Origin: Przewalskia tangutica
Taxonomy: Eukaryota > Streptophyta > Magnoliopsida > Solanales > Solanaceae
Assembly (NCBI GenBank): GCA_029844215.1
Contig: CM056728.1
Location: 5,606,001-5,670,000 of the forward strand
Length of the DNA: 64,000 nucleotides
Direction: 5' to 3'
The number at the start of each line of letters is the position of its first letter. The first letter of the stretch is position 1. This document shows, one piece after another, positions 11,576 to 23,089 of this stretch. The translations under genes were made by a program, and so were the position numbers. The notes under the pieces were generated by a model that was given only the letters and a program-made list of their open reading frames with translations, searched no databases and was not told the DNA's origin.

Positions 11576-12415
11576 CTAGCAGAGGGTCCGTAGGTCAACA
11601 GGTAGTGGATTCACACCTAATATCTTTCTAAAGATAATGGGGATATCTACCATGTTCTATTTGGATTAATACTCAAAATTAGCCTTCATACAGATGGATG
11701 AGTTGTTAACAGCCCCATTACTGAAAACTGGTATAGCCAGAATGCAGAACAATCGATGGTTCAAATCCCTTTGTCCTATTTACTAATTTTAAGGATTGTT
11801 TTCTTTAGTGGTTTTACCCATATTGGTATCCGAAAGAGAAGGGAATAGCTTGGCCATCTCACTTACTCAAGCAAGAAAATGGATTAGATAAATGAATTGG
11901 AAGATGCAAGAGTTGTTGAACTCTTAGAGGACCTCTGTGAAAAGATGCAAGATTATACACTGAAGAAGGTGGATTCAATCACAAAAGTCTTTTAAAAAAA
12001 ATTCTACACCACCCAACCCCCTCCCGCGCACCACCCCACCACCCTCCAAAAAAATAATTTTTTTTTTTATGACCCAACCCCCTCTGCCACCCCTACCCCC
12101 ACTCGCCTACTCCACCTCGTACTCCTCACCGCTAAAAGTTGAACTCTTTATTCAAAAACTTCACGCCGATTTTACTTTTGAGTATATGCAAGTGATCTTA
12201 AAATGATATTTTTCAATTTGAGTACCAAACATACAAAAATGAGTAGAAAAATCATTTATTTTTTAAAAAATAATTTTTTGAAAAACATTTTCCTTCGTAC
12301 CAAACACACCCTACCAGTACATTTTGGGCCATATAGCAAAAGAAAATGAACTACATACAGGGACCTATTACGTTTTTTTTCTTTTTTAGAAAATAAAAAA
12401 GTAGTAAAAACAAAT
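11576..12415. other. spacer with C-rich low-complexity tract
   Basis: No gene is seen. Positions 12000-12130 form a C/A-rich low-complexity tract (runs such as cacccaaccccctcc). It is followed by phrases like gtaccaaacatac and cgtaccaaacacacc that resemble one end of a common plant MITE. No partner end was identified. Confidence 0.4.
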
Positions 12416-12487
12416 TCCGTTGCCGGGACTTGAACCCGGGTCTCTCGGGTGAGAGCCGAGTATCCTAACCAACTAGACTACAACGGA
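12416..12487 (-). tRNA. trnE-CUC: tRNA-Glu (CUC)
   Basis: A 72-nt tRNA read on the minus strand. It has a seven-pair acceptor stem (TCCGTTG with CAACGGA), D-arm sequence TAGTCTAGTTGGTTAGGATA holding the A box, anticodon loop CTCTCAC with anticodon CTC, and T-arm GGGTTCAAGTCCC holding the B box. No intron is present and the stems pair fully. A T-run on the transcribed side (plus-strand aaaaa at 12405-12409) provides a Pol III stop. It lies just downstream (minus sense) of the BAG gene relic. Confidence 0.95.
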
Positions 12488-12889
12488 TTCTTGCAATGTG
12501 TCCTTCACAATAAATATGGAGTTTTAAGTGAAAAAAAGGAGACTTTTGAGACTCTTATTTCATGCATTTCTTTTAAAAATAAAATATGGATACAAGTGCA
12601 CCGCAAAAGTTAAAAGCAATAAGAATGGTTTTTAAAAGAACAAAATTTGATCATTAAAAAACAAGAAACTCATAACTCAGAATATCAGTAAAAAAATCCC
12701 CACTCCTGAGTGATTGGATTGCAGTAATTGGTTTGGTGCAGTTAGGTTTCCAACTCCTGGATCAAACGTTTTCCATTTGGTAGTCACCAATGAATTAGTA
12801 CTACTACAATTGCTAACAAAGTTAGAGTTTCTTTCTGTTGAAAAAAGTGTTGCAGAAAGATGAAACATACATAGATGAATGCTGAGTCG

Positions 12890-13753
12890 AGAGATGTTTC
12901 CCTGATAAGATTGCCCTATATATGTTTTTACGGTAATTGACAATAGTTTTAAGATAAAATAGCGAATAATCAACAGTACAAAGCAAGTGTTGATTCTGAT
13001 GAACAAATATCGAACAAATTGTTGATTTCTGTTGTTCTGTGTTTTTATTGAACAGAACAGGACAAAACGTCCAAAATTGTGCGTTTTTCTATATCAGAAT
13101 TATATTTTCTATTGTACAGTAATGTGTGTTGTATGTGTTCTGTACTTGAACAGAAATGTTCAATTTATAGGAGTAGAAAGGGTGTTTGCATTGTTCTGTT
13201 TTTCTGAACAGAAGTGTCTGTTGGCTAATGTCTTTTGGAGAAGATAGAGTAATTGCAACGTTCTGAAAACTTCAGGGACCGAAATATAAATAATAAATAT
13301 TTCAGAAATAAAAAAGAAAGTTTCAGAAGAAAGCAACAACCCAACAACCCACGACCCGTGACCCGAAGGCGGCGACAGCGTGCGTGTGGGGCTTAGCCCC
13401 AAACCCAAGCTCACCTAGGTCCTCTCCATTCTAAACACATGGGTTACCCAAATGGGGCTCCAAACCCTTACTCATTTTTAGAGTTTATATATTGCACAAT
13501 CCTTCCATTATGCCGGAGATTTGTCATTTTTGACCAAAAACACTTCATTTTTTCATGTCTCAAAGAACTTACTTTGTGTACCAATATTTCTTTCATTTCT
13601 TAACAAAATTTGACGATACTTGACATTAATATCATCTACTCACTAAGTAGATTATGCATATGTGAAAAAACAATATTTTCGACATGCGGGACCCACATGT
13701 TTAAGTCATTAAAGATGAGATAAATTCAATCTATCAAAGGTAAATTTTCAACA
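12890..13753 (-). mobile_element. LTR (copia-linked family), copy A
   Basis: An LTR reading on the minus strand, matching copy B at 22229-23050 in inverted orientation and the 5' LTR of the copia element at 36-36.5 kb. U3 starts TGTTGAAAATTTACC at 13753. The U5 side carries the shared phrases gctgagtcgaga and aagattgccc. No internal domain is attached, so it is a solo or truncated LTR within the BAG intron. The low-coordinate edge is approximate. Confidence 0.65.
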
Positions 13754-14472
13754 CTTTCTTTAAAACTGTCAAACATGTCAACAAAACTGACGCGATGAAC
13801 TCGCCACCGCATTTAAAAATTCAGAAGTGAGACATCATCGATGCGCATCCAACTATGAATTCATGAGTTTGGTTGTTGGGAAAAATAACCCACCGAAATA
13901 AAATCCACGATATATAATCAACGAAACGAAACAAAACATCAAGACACAATATCTGTTTTAGTTTAATTTCATAATGTTATTACCGGACTCCATTTATTGA
14001 ATTTGGTCTAGCTTCGAAGCTTAGTAGCTAAAGCGTACTTACGTGTTAAAGGGGGTACATCGATTTGGGCTACTAAGTGGAACCAGACACGCATCTAACC
14101 AGCTCGTGTGGTTCACCGATTCTACCGAAAACTTTACTCTCGCTCCGCTCGCTCCCACCTATCTTCTTCCAATTATAGTGATTTAAGAGAGCTAGCAGTG
14201 TAAAGATACTCAAAAGTGGTACGCGCACATAAAAAACGGTTAAACGAGCTTGCTTCTTATTCTTGTATTTGATCTCCTCCATCTCTGTCTGGTTCACTCA
14301 GGACCACCTCCCTTTGCTTCAGGGTCTTAAGCCTTTTTTTCTTATCAAAAAAGTTTGTGGACCTTCAGTTTTGAGATATTTACATGTCCTTGTTACTAAA
14401 AGAAATCTAAATTTGAATAATTAGTCAGCTAATTTTGTCTTAATACTAAGGTTTTGTGAGTTATGCACCTAC
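13754..14472. other. intron or spacer, nothing recognised
   Basis: This lies within the BAG gene intron. A 74-codon minus-strand open frame (14073-14297) has no recognisable domain. I see no repeat structure. Confidence 0.35.
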
Positions 14473-14529
14473 TCCTATGAGTTCTTACTTCTCCTTCTAC
14501 TTCAATACTATCAAGTTTAAGAAGCTGAA

Positions 14530-14771
14530 GCCTGTATGAATGTAGCTCAGTTGGTTCGAGGGTGATAGATTACCCTCAAGTAGGAAGGTTCGAGCCTTGA
14601 CAGTCGCAGTGTGAAAGTTTTATTTTTTCTTTGTGGGGGATGATTCCTTGTTGGCAGATAGTGTGTCTCCCACCTAGTGGGCCGCTGAGTCACCATGATT
14701 TACCTCCTCCCCCAATCTCTATCGGGCCGGGAATGAGGACCATGTGGGCGAGAGATTTCGCCTTTTGCGCC
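14530..14771 (+). mobile_element. tRNA-derived SINE inside the BAG exon
   Basis: A 242-bp insertion flanked by an 18-bp target duplication with one mismatch (CAAGTTTAAGAAGCTGAA at 14512-14529, CAAGTTTAAGAACCTGAA at 14772-14789). The head has a Pol III A box (TAGCTCAGTTGG) and B box (GGTTCGAGCC) at tRNA-like spacing. The body is not tRNA-like and ends tttgcgccc. The insertion splits the BAG domain codons. Confidence 0.85.
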
Positions 14772-15305
14772 CAAGTTTAAGAACCTGAATCATTAACAAC
14801 TCTGCCAGGACAACAAATTCGCTGTCCTCAACTCTAATACCTCTCTGCACAGCTTCCTCTATTGCCACAACCTACAAGAAAGCAACAAATTTACATAATC
14901 AAGAATCCGTGTTTTTAAAAGGAAAAATAAAGAACACAACTATAGCGATCAATTGAAGCCATGTGAATTGGATTTGAAATATTTTGCAATAATTTTAAAG
15001 CAAAAAATGCGGTGCTAAAATTTCTACACAAGTTGTGGCCATCATCGTGATTTCTCGTTAAATTTGTGCTCAAAATCCTAATATTAGATAAGTGTTCAAT
15101 ATACTAAGGTACAAGATCTGTTGATACCCAATTTTGTCCCTCCCTTCGATTAATAACCAATAAATTAAATAATTTTTTTAATTGCAATTTTAATATCGCT
15201 AAATAATCTTTATACTAATAATACATGTATAATAAACATATACATGCGTAAATAAGGAGTATAATAATGATGCCGCATTTTACGTGGAGTATTAAGCACT
15301 CTTTA

Positions 15306-15532
15306 AATATGGGCTAAATCGGATAACAAACTCAAAATATGGGCTATGTGTCGTAAATATTTCCTCCCAGTAGACACATGCGTAATTTTCCCTAATTTTT
15401 GGCATCGTTTTTTTACACAAATATGAGCTAAACCTGGTAACAAACTCAAAAGATTGGCTACGTGTCAGTAAATATTTTCTCCCGATAGACATAGATTCTA
15501 ATTTTCCGTAATGGGTTGGCATGGATTTTTTC
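15306..15532. repeat. diverged tandem repeat, period about 114 bp
   Basis: Two adjacent units start with aatatgggctaaatcgg (15306) and aatatgagctaaacctgg (15420). Both run through acaaactcaaaa, gtaaatatttcctccc and taattttcc. They are clearly related but diverged, and non-coding. Confidence 0.7.
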
Positions 15533-15593
15533 AATTTGTAATTCATTTGTTTGCTCAATTTTGTCGATTGTTTATTTTTTTGTTCTTATTCAG

Positions 15594-15659
15594 TGGAAGA
15601 AGAAGCGTATGAGGAGGTTGAAGAGGAAGCGCCGAAAGATGAGGCAGAGATCCAAGTAG
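15594..15659 (+). pseudogene. RPL41: RPL41 exon 2, partial duplicate
   Basis: Encodes the last 21 residues of ribosomal protein eL41 (WKKKRMRRLKRKRRKMRQRS then K) followed by TAG, directly after a TTCAG acceptor. It is nearly identical to exon 2 of the complete gene at 18770. The first exon (ATG AGA GCT AAG) is not found in the preceding sequence, so without a missed remote exon this copy cannot make the protein. Downstream DNA to about 16680 also matches the region after the complete gene, which shows a segmental duplication. Confidence 0.8.
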
Positions 15660-17359
15660 AACGTATTCCAAAGTTCTCAAATGGTCTAATCTATGGTTTT
15701 GTTATCTTTAGTCTTGTGTTGTTTAAGTTTTAAAGTTTAAATTTCAGTAACATTGAGTAGTGGTTTTGACTTGATGGTATCAAATGCACACGTTGTTTAC
15801 TGTTGTTTGATCCTATAAAAAATGAGCTTGGTCCATCATAATTCTGTTTACTGGATTATGTAATTGCCTACAGTCCAGTTTAAATTTTATCTCCACATCC
15901 GCTCTATCGACCAAGGGAGTTGAGTTCTGCGTACACTCTACTCTTCCTAGACCCCACATTGTGTGATTTCACTGTGTATGTTGTTGTTGTTGGTATAATA
16001 AACTTTTTTTAGCGGCTACTGTTTTATGTTAAAATTTGCTTCCACGTCATTGTGAAAAGTTGTTTGATGTTCCCTATTGAAAAGATACAAACTGTTTTAT
16101 GTTACTTGTTTGTGTCAAGGTGCTCCGATGACACACTTTTCAGCAGCGATGGAAATATAGATTAGATCCCCGAACTGACAATGTGTATTTGCGGTGATGT
16201 ACGTATGGGATTATTGTTTTTGCAATATCTAATTGAGTGCTATGACGAGGTCCAAGAGACGGGTGAAACTTTGGTTGTTTCTCTTGAACCTAGGCTTTGT
16301 ATTGTTATGGGAGGGTATAAAAAGTTCACTTCGACCTACAATTTTACTGCTAGAGTGCTATTTGATGGTTCCAAGTGACTATTTTTCATTTAGCATTTGC
16401 AGAGTGATTTCTGTTGCATCATGTGTATTCTCAGGGTATACCAACTGAAGATTTGCTACTCATTTCGTTGTTACAAAGTTCACTTCTAATTTACAGCTTT
16501 ACTCCTCGTGCTATTTATGTTTCTGAGTGATTATTTTCATTGAGCTTTTACAGTGTGATACTGTGTTCATGTGAAGTGGTTGTTTCATCCATTTGTATTC
16601 TGAGATCATACCAACTGAAGTTGGGCCAGTTTGCTACTCATTTTTTGCTACTTTTATGCCCGGCTTCGGCTCAATGACACTTACTTTGTAATGGCACAAT
16701 CAGTGTCTCATTCTCTAAAAAATGTCTGACTAAAACGCTTTGGGTGTGCTGTATAGGCCCTTCGTCGTGAGTGATTGTTTGTGCTTTATCTCGTAATTTA
16801 TAGTCAAAAATCTTTACGAGCATTGAATGATGTGTCTATTCTAATGATACGATATAGTTTATATCATGTTTTAAAAGAGTCAGTCATGCTTTTAACACTT
16901 ACAAAACCTGACGTATAACTATTGAATTTGGATGAATTTATAACATTTACATTACATCGCCTCGGCATATGACATGTATTTTCAAATTTTCAGACACTAT
17001 TACTTTAACTATGATTAATTAATGTATTATATGAATTGATCACATAGTAATGATGAATTAATATCATTTTACGTAAAATATTAGATATATCGTATAATAC
17101 ATGTATTCGTAATAAACATCGTTCAACATCTTAAATTCTCTCTAGTGATTTTCACATTAGAAGACATCAGCAGGATACTTCATATACCAAATCAGCAAGT
17201 ATGCAATCTTGTACTGATAAGCACCCTAATCTTATGGATACTAATTGTCAAAATCCTAGTCATAGCCTTTATAACTAATTAAGCATGTTCACTATCTCTG
17301 AGTGATTGAAATGTCTTGTACTCCTGCTTCGCAAGACTATGGCGTGTCATTCTTGCAAA
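15660..17359. other. duplicated downstream segment and spacer
   Basis: The part up to about 16680 is a diverged copy of 18836-20080. Shared phrases in the same order include tttgatcctataaaa / tttgatcctaaaaca, cttggtccatcat, aaaagatacaaact / aaaagatacgaaact, gagtgctat and catgtgtattctcagg / catgtgtattttcaagg. A SINE end interrupts it at 15925-15993. From 16680 to 17359 nothing is recognised. Confidence 0.6.
15925..15993 (+). mobile_element. TS-type SINE 3' end
   Basis: Contains ttctgcgtacactctac, agaccccaca, tgatttcactgtgtatg and terminal gttgttgttgtt, the typical 3' region of the TS SINE family of Solanaceae. The tRNA-like head is missing or too diverged to place. Confidence 0.65.
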
Positions 17360-17367
17360 TCACCCAT

Positions 17368-17528
17368 TGGGCTTAATAACTGGACCAAAGTCAAACTACA
17401 TTTTTAGGCCCATCTATCATCTACATATCTAGGGTTTCCTATATAATAGATCTAAACCCTAGTTTCATTTTGTTTGATCATCACTGCCGCATTTCTAACA
17501 ACTGAAAAACAACTCTTCCATCATCACT
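17368..17528 (+). promoter_or_regulatory. RPL41 promoter with site II and telo-box motifs
   Basis: Upstream of the RPL41 start are two TGGGCY site II elements (TGGGCT at 17368; TGGGCCT in reverse at 17406-17412), a telo-box in reverse (CTAGGGTTT, 17429-17437) and one forward (AAACCCTA, 17454-17461), and a TATA-like TATATAATA at 17440-17448. Site II plus telo-box is the established signature of plant ribosomal protein and cell-proliferation promoters. Confidence 0.7.
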
Positions 17529-18835
17529 ATGAGAGCTAAGGTAAACATCAATTTCGTAGCGTATTACATTTCTCAATTTCCACTCATAACGTAATTGTTG
17601 TATACTTAAGTGTTAATATCTTTTTTTTTGTCCTTCAGTTATTGATACTCCCTCCGTATAGAAAAGAATGTTCATTTAGCCTTTATTTATTGGCTAAAAA
17701 AGAGTTTCTCCGTATTAACCTTATGTTATTCTACTTAAAGTACCAAACACAATTAATTAGTTGGAGTTTAAATGTGATGAGTCCTATATTACATATAGAG
17801 ATGGCAATAGGTCATGTTAGGGCGGGACAAGCTTTGACCTGACCTACTAAAATTTTGACCCGCTCTGTCCTGTCTCGTTTAACTTTGTCCAAAAAAATGT
17901 CTTGCCCCTCTAAGCCCTGCCATGCCTCATTTACGTTAGTTTTTATTTTTTTTCTTTGTATTCACTACTAATATGAACATATATATATATTTCTCCAATT
18001 AAAAACCAATTCTAAGAATATTATAATAAAAGAAAAAAATGGCTCTGCAAGAAGTGGTAGTGCCAAACAGTTTAATTACTAGTAATAGTACTATTATTCC
18101 TTTCATCTCTCAAATATCAATAAATTCTTATTATGGTCTTTGGTGTTTTGACATACATATCTTCAATTAATTAAAATATACACTTTGATTCCTTTGCTTG
18201 TAAATTTTCATAACTTTAATTATGCATATGTTAAATTAAGTTTTTACTGCTACTTATCATACTTAATAAAAATATTTTCTGATATTTAAGTAATTGAAGG
18301 TTAATGCTTAGTCATATACTAAAATTTATGAATAGTTAAGGACTGAAAGTACTATTATTCCAAATTTACAAACCACCTGGAAATATCTTGAAGAGGACAG
18401 GTCTATAACCCGGAATAATATGGGTTGAACCCGAAACAATCAGACAAAGTTGCGAAAGAAGAATCGGATAAACCGTCCGTGGAAGCCACATTCTTCTCTC
18501 AAATCATAAAGTTACACTTAGCCACATGGACCTCCCTGAATTACTTATCATAAAAATAATTTGCAGCCTGAAAGTTCTGAAAATGTGTTTTGACCTTCCC
18601 TGCCCTGTCTCGTTAATCCCATAACCTGCCCTGCCCAGCTTTAGCCCTGCCTCATTGTCACCCCTAATTACAAGGACCTAAATCAGAATTTATCAATAAC
18701 TGGTGGACCAAAAATGTTATTTTCCCTATGTTCAATTTTGTTAATGTTTTTTGTTTTGTTTTTGTTCAGTGGAAGAAGAAGCGTATGAGGAGATTGAAGA
18801 GGAAGCGCCGAAAGATGAGGCAAAGATCCAAGTAA
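17529..18835 (+). CDS. RPL41: 60S ribosomal protein L41 (eL41), two exons
   Basis: A 25-residue, highly basic protein of the large ribosomal subunit. Exon 1 is 17529-17540 (ATG AGA GCT AAG, then GTAAAC). Exon 2 is 18770-18835 after TTCAG, ending TAA. Joined in phase 0 they give MRAK followed by WKKKRMRRLKRKRRKMRQRS and a final K, the standard eL41 sequence and length. The ATG/intron arrangement after codon 4 matches plant RPL41 genes. The 1.2-kb intron holds a hAT-type insertion. The promoter shows site II and telo-box motifs, so it is probably transcribed with other ribosomal protein genes. Confidence 0.9.
17796..18666. mobile_element. hAT-type non-autonomous element in RPL41 intron
   Basis: Ends are TAGAGATGGCAAT on the left and ATTGTCACCCCTA on the right, inverted to each other and hAT-like. 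Flanks are attacata (17788-17795) and attacaag (18667-18674), an 8-bp duplication with two differences. Subterminal phrases of the ccctgccctgtctcg kind recur at both ends. The middle is AT-rich and non-coding. Confidence 0.75.
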
Positions 18836-20353
18836 AATGTATTTTGCAGTTCTCAATGATCTTGCTATGCTGTTTAAGTTTTAGTTTGAAACTTCTGAGA
18901 CATTTACTGGTGATATTGTCCTAAAAGCAGCGAATTCAGATTTTGATATCCGTTTTTGGTTATACATTAGTGCTTCTTGTTATTCGTCTTTTTCACTCCA
19001 TTTTATTTACGTTATTACTCTTTATATCTGTTTTTAGTATGATGATGTGGAGTGTTCAGTGTTGGTCTGTTAGTCTTTGTTTTGATGTATCTGCATCCAT
19101 ATATTTGTGAAATTATTTCATGAGTTGTGGTAACGGAAACAAAAAATGGGGTATAGATAGTTAACTGAATGAAATGAAATAACTATATATTTGTTATTCA
19201 TTTTAATGTGGCAATAGTAAACTGATGGTCTTTTGAAGCGTCCGAAAAGATTATTTGTTGTTTGTCTAATCAAATAAATGGCTAGCATTAATGTTAGGCC
19301 TTTTGGATCATTATTGAATTACACATTGTTTAGTGCTGTGTTTGATCCTAAAACAAATGATCTTGGTCCATCATCATGTGGTATACTGACAATGTATTAA
19401 ATTTGGTTTTATACCATGTTGATAATTCATTGTGGGAACTTGTTTGAAGTTCTCTATTTTAAAAGATACGAAACTGAGAAATTAGTTGATGTTAGAACTG
19501 CACTTTTGTTAAGTGCCGATCAATACGTGCTTAAGACAGATATCCAGGCTAAAAGAATTTGAATCCTGCTTAGTGTAGTTTGGATGCTTAGACAATTAAT
19601 GCCAAGACCTTTCCTTTGTGGGATTATAAGTTTTGTAATGTTATGAAACTAGACCATATCCTTTTTGCTAAAAAGGAAACGTGCTTTGCTTCTCCAGGTG
19701 TTGAGCCTGTTAGGCAATCCCATGATGCACTTATTGCCAACAATGAATATATATAGCTCAGTGTCATAACTTCGATAATAACTTATACTTGCAGGATTGA
19801 ATGGCGTTTTTGTTTTAGACCAGTTTGCAACTGAGTGCTATATGTTTCATTTGTTAGCAAAAAGTTCATTTGATCGTTTTCCTAGTGCAAACATCGATAT
19901 TAGCCTTTGCTTTAGTATGGTAATTGGAGGGGGTCTTGCATTTGAAGTGATTTCATGTGTATTTTCAAGGCATTTGAACTGAAGTTTGTTGTGTTTGCTA
20001 CTCAGTTTCTCTTCATGTCTGCTCAATTAAGATTTTCTTTGCGCTGGCACAACTAATGTCTCATTCTCTAAGTTGCCCCTATCTCGTTCGTTTAGAGGTG
20101 AGAATGCATGTGGAGGTTTGGGTTCACGTCACAGATTCACGCCATTATTCACCGAGTTTTAAACCTTGCTTCATTGGCCGCTAGTGGTTGTTGTGCTACC
20201 TAGGTCACATACTTAGTCGTCAGACTAGATGGCCCATGCAAGGCACGGGCATTTTCCGAACATCATTATACTAATGAGATCCTAATAAAAGAAACATGAT
20301 TTAACTAAATATTAACATAACATGCATCATATTAGTTACATTCATTTGTGAAA
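18836..20353. other. RPL41 3' region and spacer
   Basis: This is the partner of the duplicated segment at 15660-16680, with no other gene visible. Near 20240 a gatggcccatgcaaggcacgggc phrase resembles a degenerate repeat edge common in plants, but I could not classify it. Confidence 0.45.
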
Positions 20354-20512
20354 AAAGTTATATGGTTGCGAAAACAGCGAGATTGTAGGTGTATGAATCC
20401 TCTTTTCATACATCTTTATAGGTTGAAACAAAGTTATATGGTTGCGAAAACAACGAGATTATAGGTGTATGAATCCTCCTTTTGCTTCATACATCTTTAG
20501 AGGTGGAAATAT
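20354..20512. repeat. 76-bp direct tandem duplication
   Basis: Two adjacent copies start with aaagttatatggttgcgaaa at 20354 and 20430. Each continues through cgagatt, taggtgtatgaatcctc and catacatcttta with a few differences. Confidence 0.8.
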
Positions 20513-20799
20513 TCATACATTTCATATACACGGTAAAGTTGACAAGTCAGCAGAAAAGAAACATCAAACAAATATTGTTGAAATTCATTTTGCTAAGAGA
20601 CAGCAAAAAGTTTCAAGTCACGGATCAGTAAATTTGATAACTGAAGACCTGATATGTTATGTAGGAGACCTGATGGCCCAAGATTGACTAAAGTAATAGT
20701 AAGATTTAACCATATCTATGAATGATGTGATCAACAGAAGTCAGGTATATATGCTTATACCCTTCCATCTGCTTGTCACATCTCCAGGAGAAACCCCAG

Positions 20800-20923
20800 A
20801 GCCTTAGCTGGTAGAGCATTGTGATTGAAAATTTGTTTCCTTACAAAGTTCTGCGTACACTCTATCCTCTTCAGATCCACGTTGTCGGATTTCACTGGAT
20901 ATGTTGTTGTTGTTATCCAAACT
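20800..20923 (+). mobile_element. TS-type SINE
   Basis: The 5' part has an A-box-like TAGCTGGTAGAGC, as in a tRNA-derived head. The 3' part has agttctgcgtacactctatc, agatccacgttgtcgg and atttcactggatatg followed by gttgttgttgtt. Internal parts look deleted. Confidence 0.6.
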
Positions 20924-21144
20924 TACTTCCGCTCGTATCATCTCTAAAGAAAAAGGTATAAAGCCTTAACGGGTAGGCCATCTCTGTCAGATAAAGTTAT
21001 ATAAACAATCATCCTTTACGGAGAAAACTATGTTTCCCAAGCAACTTTCGAGCCTCTTCCCATAATGACAACCGCTTTTACCGATACCTTCAAGAAATAA
21101 GATCTCACCTTCAATTTAAGTAGTGATCAATGAAATGAAAAAGG

Positions 21145-21203
21145 GCAGTTCGGTGTACTAAGCTCCCGCTATGCGCAGAGTTCGGGGAAGGGCCGGACTG
21201 GGT
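21145..21203 (-). mobile_element. SolS-type SINE fragment, antisense
   Basis: Contains gcagttcggtgtactaagctcccgct and atgcgcagagttcggggaagggcc in pieces, which is the reverse complement of the 3' half of the SINE type seen at 56108-56245. The tRNA-like head is absent. The adjoining bases to about 21420 (repeats of cacgtggc and gacgtggcgttcacg) are of unknown origin. Confidence 0.55.
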
Positions 21204-21423
21204 TCACCGGAGCAGCGCCGGAGCAGTGCGAGAATTGAGGCTAAACAGAGGGGTGTGGTTGAAGTGGGTCCCACTTGCCATGTGTGTATTGTCGTCAACG
21301 TGTCCCCCACGTGGCTCCGACATGGCGTTCACGTGGCTCCGACGTGGCGTTCACGTGGCATTTCTATTAAAAATGGCAAATACACCAATTTTGCTTTAAC
21401 GGAGGGCAAATAAATATGACCCT

Positions 21424-22228
21424 TTTTTCCTAAAAAAATATTTCACTTATTACCTTTCTTTTTCAGATTTGTCTTTATTAAGTATTAGGTGACCAAATAT
21501 CAATACCTATTTAATTAGGAGTATTTTAGTGATTTAGTCAAATTACTTATTTGTCTAGGAGTTAATATTTTTTAAAGAGTGTGCAAATAGCTAAGTGAAC
21601 ACTTTTTTTATCCGGAGGGAGATCTTGAAATAATGATTACTTGTTAGACAATTTTTTAATAATAATCACTTGATTATTTAGATTTTATATGCTTTATTTT
21701 GGCTGGTTTTATTACATAAAAAATAGATGAATAGTATAAAGTTCTTCGTATAAAGTAATACCAATATTGTGGTATAAAATGATATAAAAAATGAAAAGCC
21801 AACTAAACGGATTATTTTATACTATACTAACAAGTGTTATGTGGTTGAGTGATAAGTACTTGTTCATTCTTAATTAAATTTTTTGGATTAAGCTCGGGGC
21901 CTAGGTACAAAGTCGCCTTTTACCTCCAATGTGAGATTTTCCGACGCGAATTCGTATTTACAAGTATCGAACATCAAATGGAAAATCAAAGAAAAAGAAC
22001 TATTTTATACTGAGTTTTAATGCAATCTTTTATTCAGAAATCTTTACCATATATACTTGCCAAGAAACTTGTTAACTACTTTAAAGTTTAAAGTTTAAAA
22101 CCACTCTTTCGTTTCAGTACTCAACAACCCATCATTTAGCTCACATTCGAAAATCAAAATGTTCACTTATTAGTCAATAGCTCCTTGACACAGATTACTT
22201 CCAACTCACTAAAGAACATCATTCATAA
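21424..22228. other. AT-rich spacer with a Stowaway-like edge
   Basis: A phrase acactttttttatccggagggag near 21600 looks like one terminal repeat of a Stowaway MITE, but the matching opposite end could not be placed with confidence. Nothing else is recognised. Confidence 0.35.
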
Positions 22229-23050
22229 TGTTGGAAATTTACCTTTGAGGAATTGAGTTTATCCCGTCTTTAATGACTTAAATACGTGGAGCCCGCATGT
22301 CGGAACATCGTTTCTTCACACATACATAATCTACTAAGTGAGTAGATGACGTTAGTGCCAAGAATCGTCAAATTTCGTTAAAAAATGAAAGAGATATTGA
22401 TACACAAATTAAGGTGTTTGAGACATGAAAAGATGGATGATTGCTGGCCAAAATGACAAATCTCCCTCATTGATAGAAGATGAAAGGATTGTGCAATATA
22501 TAAACTCTAAAAATGAGTAAGGGTTTCGTCCCCAAGGGTGGCCCAAGTATTTGAAAGGGGAGGACCTAGGTAAGCTTGGGTTCATGGCTAAGCCCCACAC
22601 GCGTGTCGCCCATCGGGCTCGGGTCCTAGGCTGAAATTTTCTTTTTGGCCCCTGAAATATTTATTATTTATATTTCTGTCCCTGAAGTTTTTCGGAACGT
22701 TGCCACTGCTATGTCTTCTCCAAAAGACACCAGCCAACATACACTTATGTTCCGGAAAAAACAGAACGTTGCAAACACCCTTTCACCTACTATAAATGGA
22801 ACTCTTTTGTTCAATTCGAAAATACAACACAACAACACAGAAAACTCATAATACAGAATCTGAAAATCTGCAAAACAATCCAATCCTTTCTGCATTCTCT
22901 TTCTTCGCTAGAATCAACTTTGTTTGCTTTGCATAGTTGATAGTTTGATGTTTTATCTTGATAGACTATTGTCCATAAACATAAAAGCAGATATACAAGG
23001 CAATTTTGTCTTAAAACAGAGGGCCAACTCTCGACTCAACATTCGTTTTA
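22229..23050 (+). mobile_element. LTR (copia-linked family), copy B
   Basis: Starts TGTTGGAAATTTACC at 22229 and shares ordered phrases with copy A in inverted orientation: the cgtggagcccgcatgtcgg region, a ctactaagtgagtagatgac palindrome-like phrase, gtgcaatatataaactct and ctgaaatatttattattt. A TATA box lies at about 22790 (CTATAAATGG), and the U5 phrase ctctcgactcaacattcg is near 23035. No internal coding domain follows, so it is a solo or truncated LTR. The right edge is approximate. Confidence 0.65.
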
Positions 23051-23089
23051 TCTTTCTAACACACTCCATATTATCCTACACATAATATC

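Larger units (their letters stand above)
12677..14871 (-). pseudogene. BAG-family co-chaperone gene, disrupted
   Basis: BAG1-4 type plant proteins bind Hsp70 through a BAG domain. The BAG exon starts at 14871 after TTGTAG (VVAIEEAVQRGIRVEDSEF, then VLAELLMIQVLKL). It resumes after a SINE at 14529 (LLKLDSIEVEGEVRTHR) and ends near 14473 at a GTAGGT donor. The final exon (12834 to about 12677) starts after TTCAACAG and encodes the conserved tail phrase VTTKWKTFDPGVG. The last expected motif (ITQEW) lies in a different frame, so there is also a small indel. The N-terminal ubiquitin-like exon was not found. An LTR (about 12890-13753) occupies the intron. The locus is almost certainly non-functional as a BAG protein. 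Confidence 0.8.

Noticed and set aside
11506..14871. One fused BAG-LRR protein gene on the minus strand
   Set aside because: A tRNA gene and the BAG terminal exon lie between, so the LRR exons are more simply a separate relic.
20800..20840. A possible tRNA gene (TAGCTGGTAGAGC)
   Set aside because: No cloverleaf can be drawn and a TS SINE 3' end follows, so it is a SINE head.
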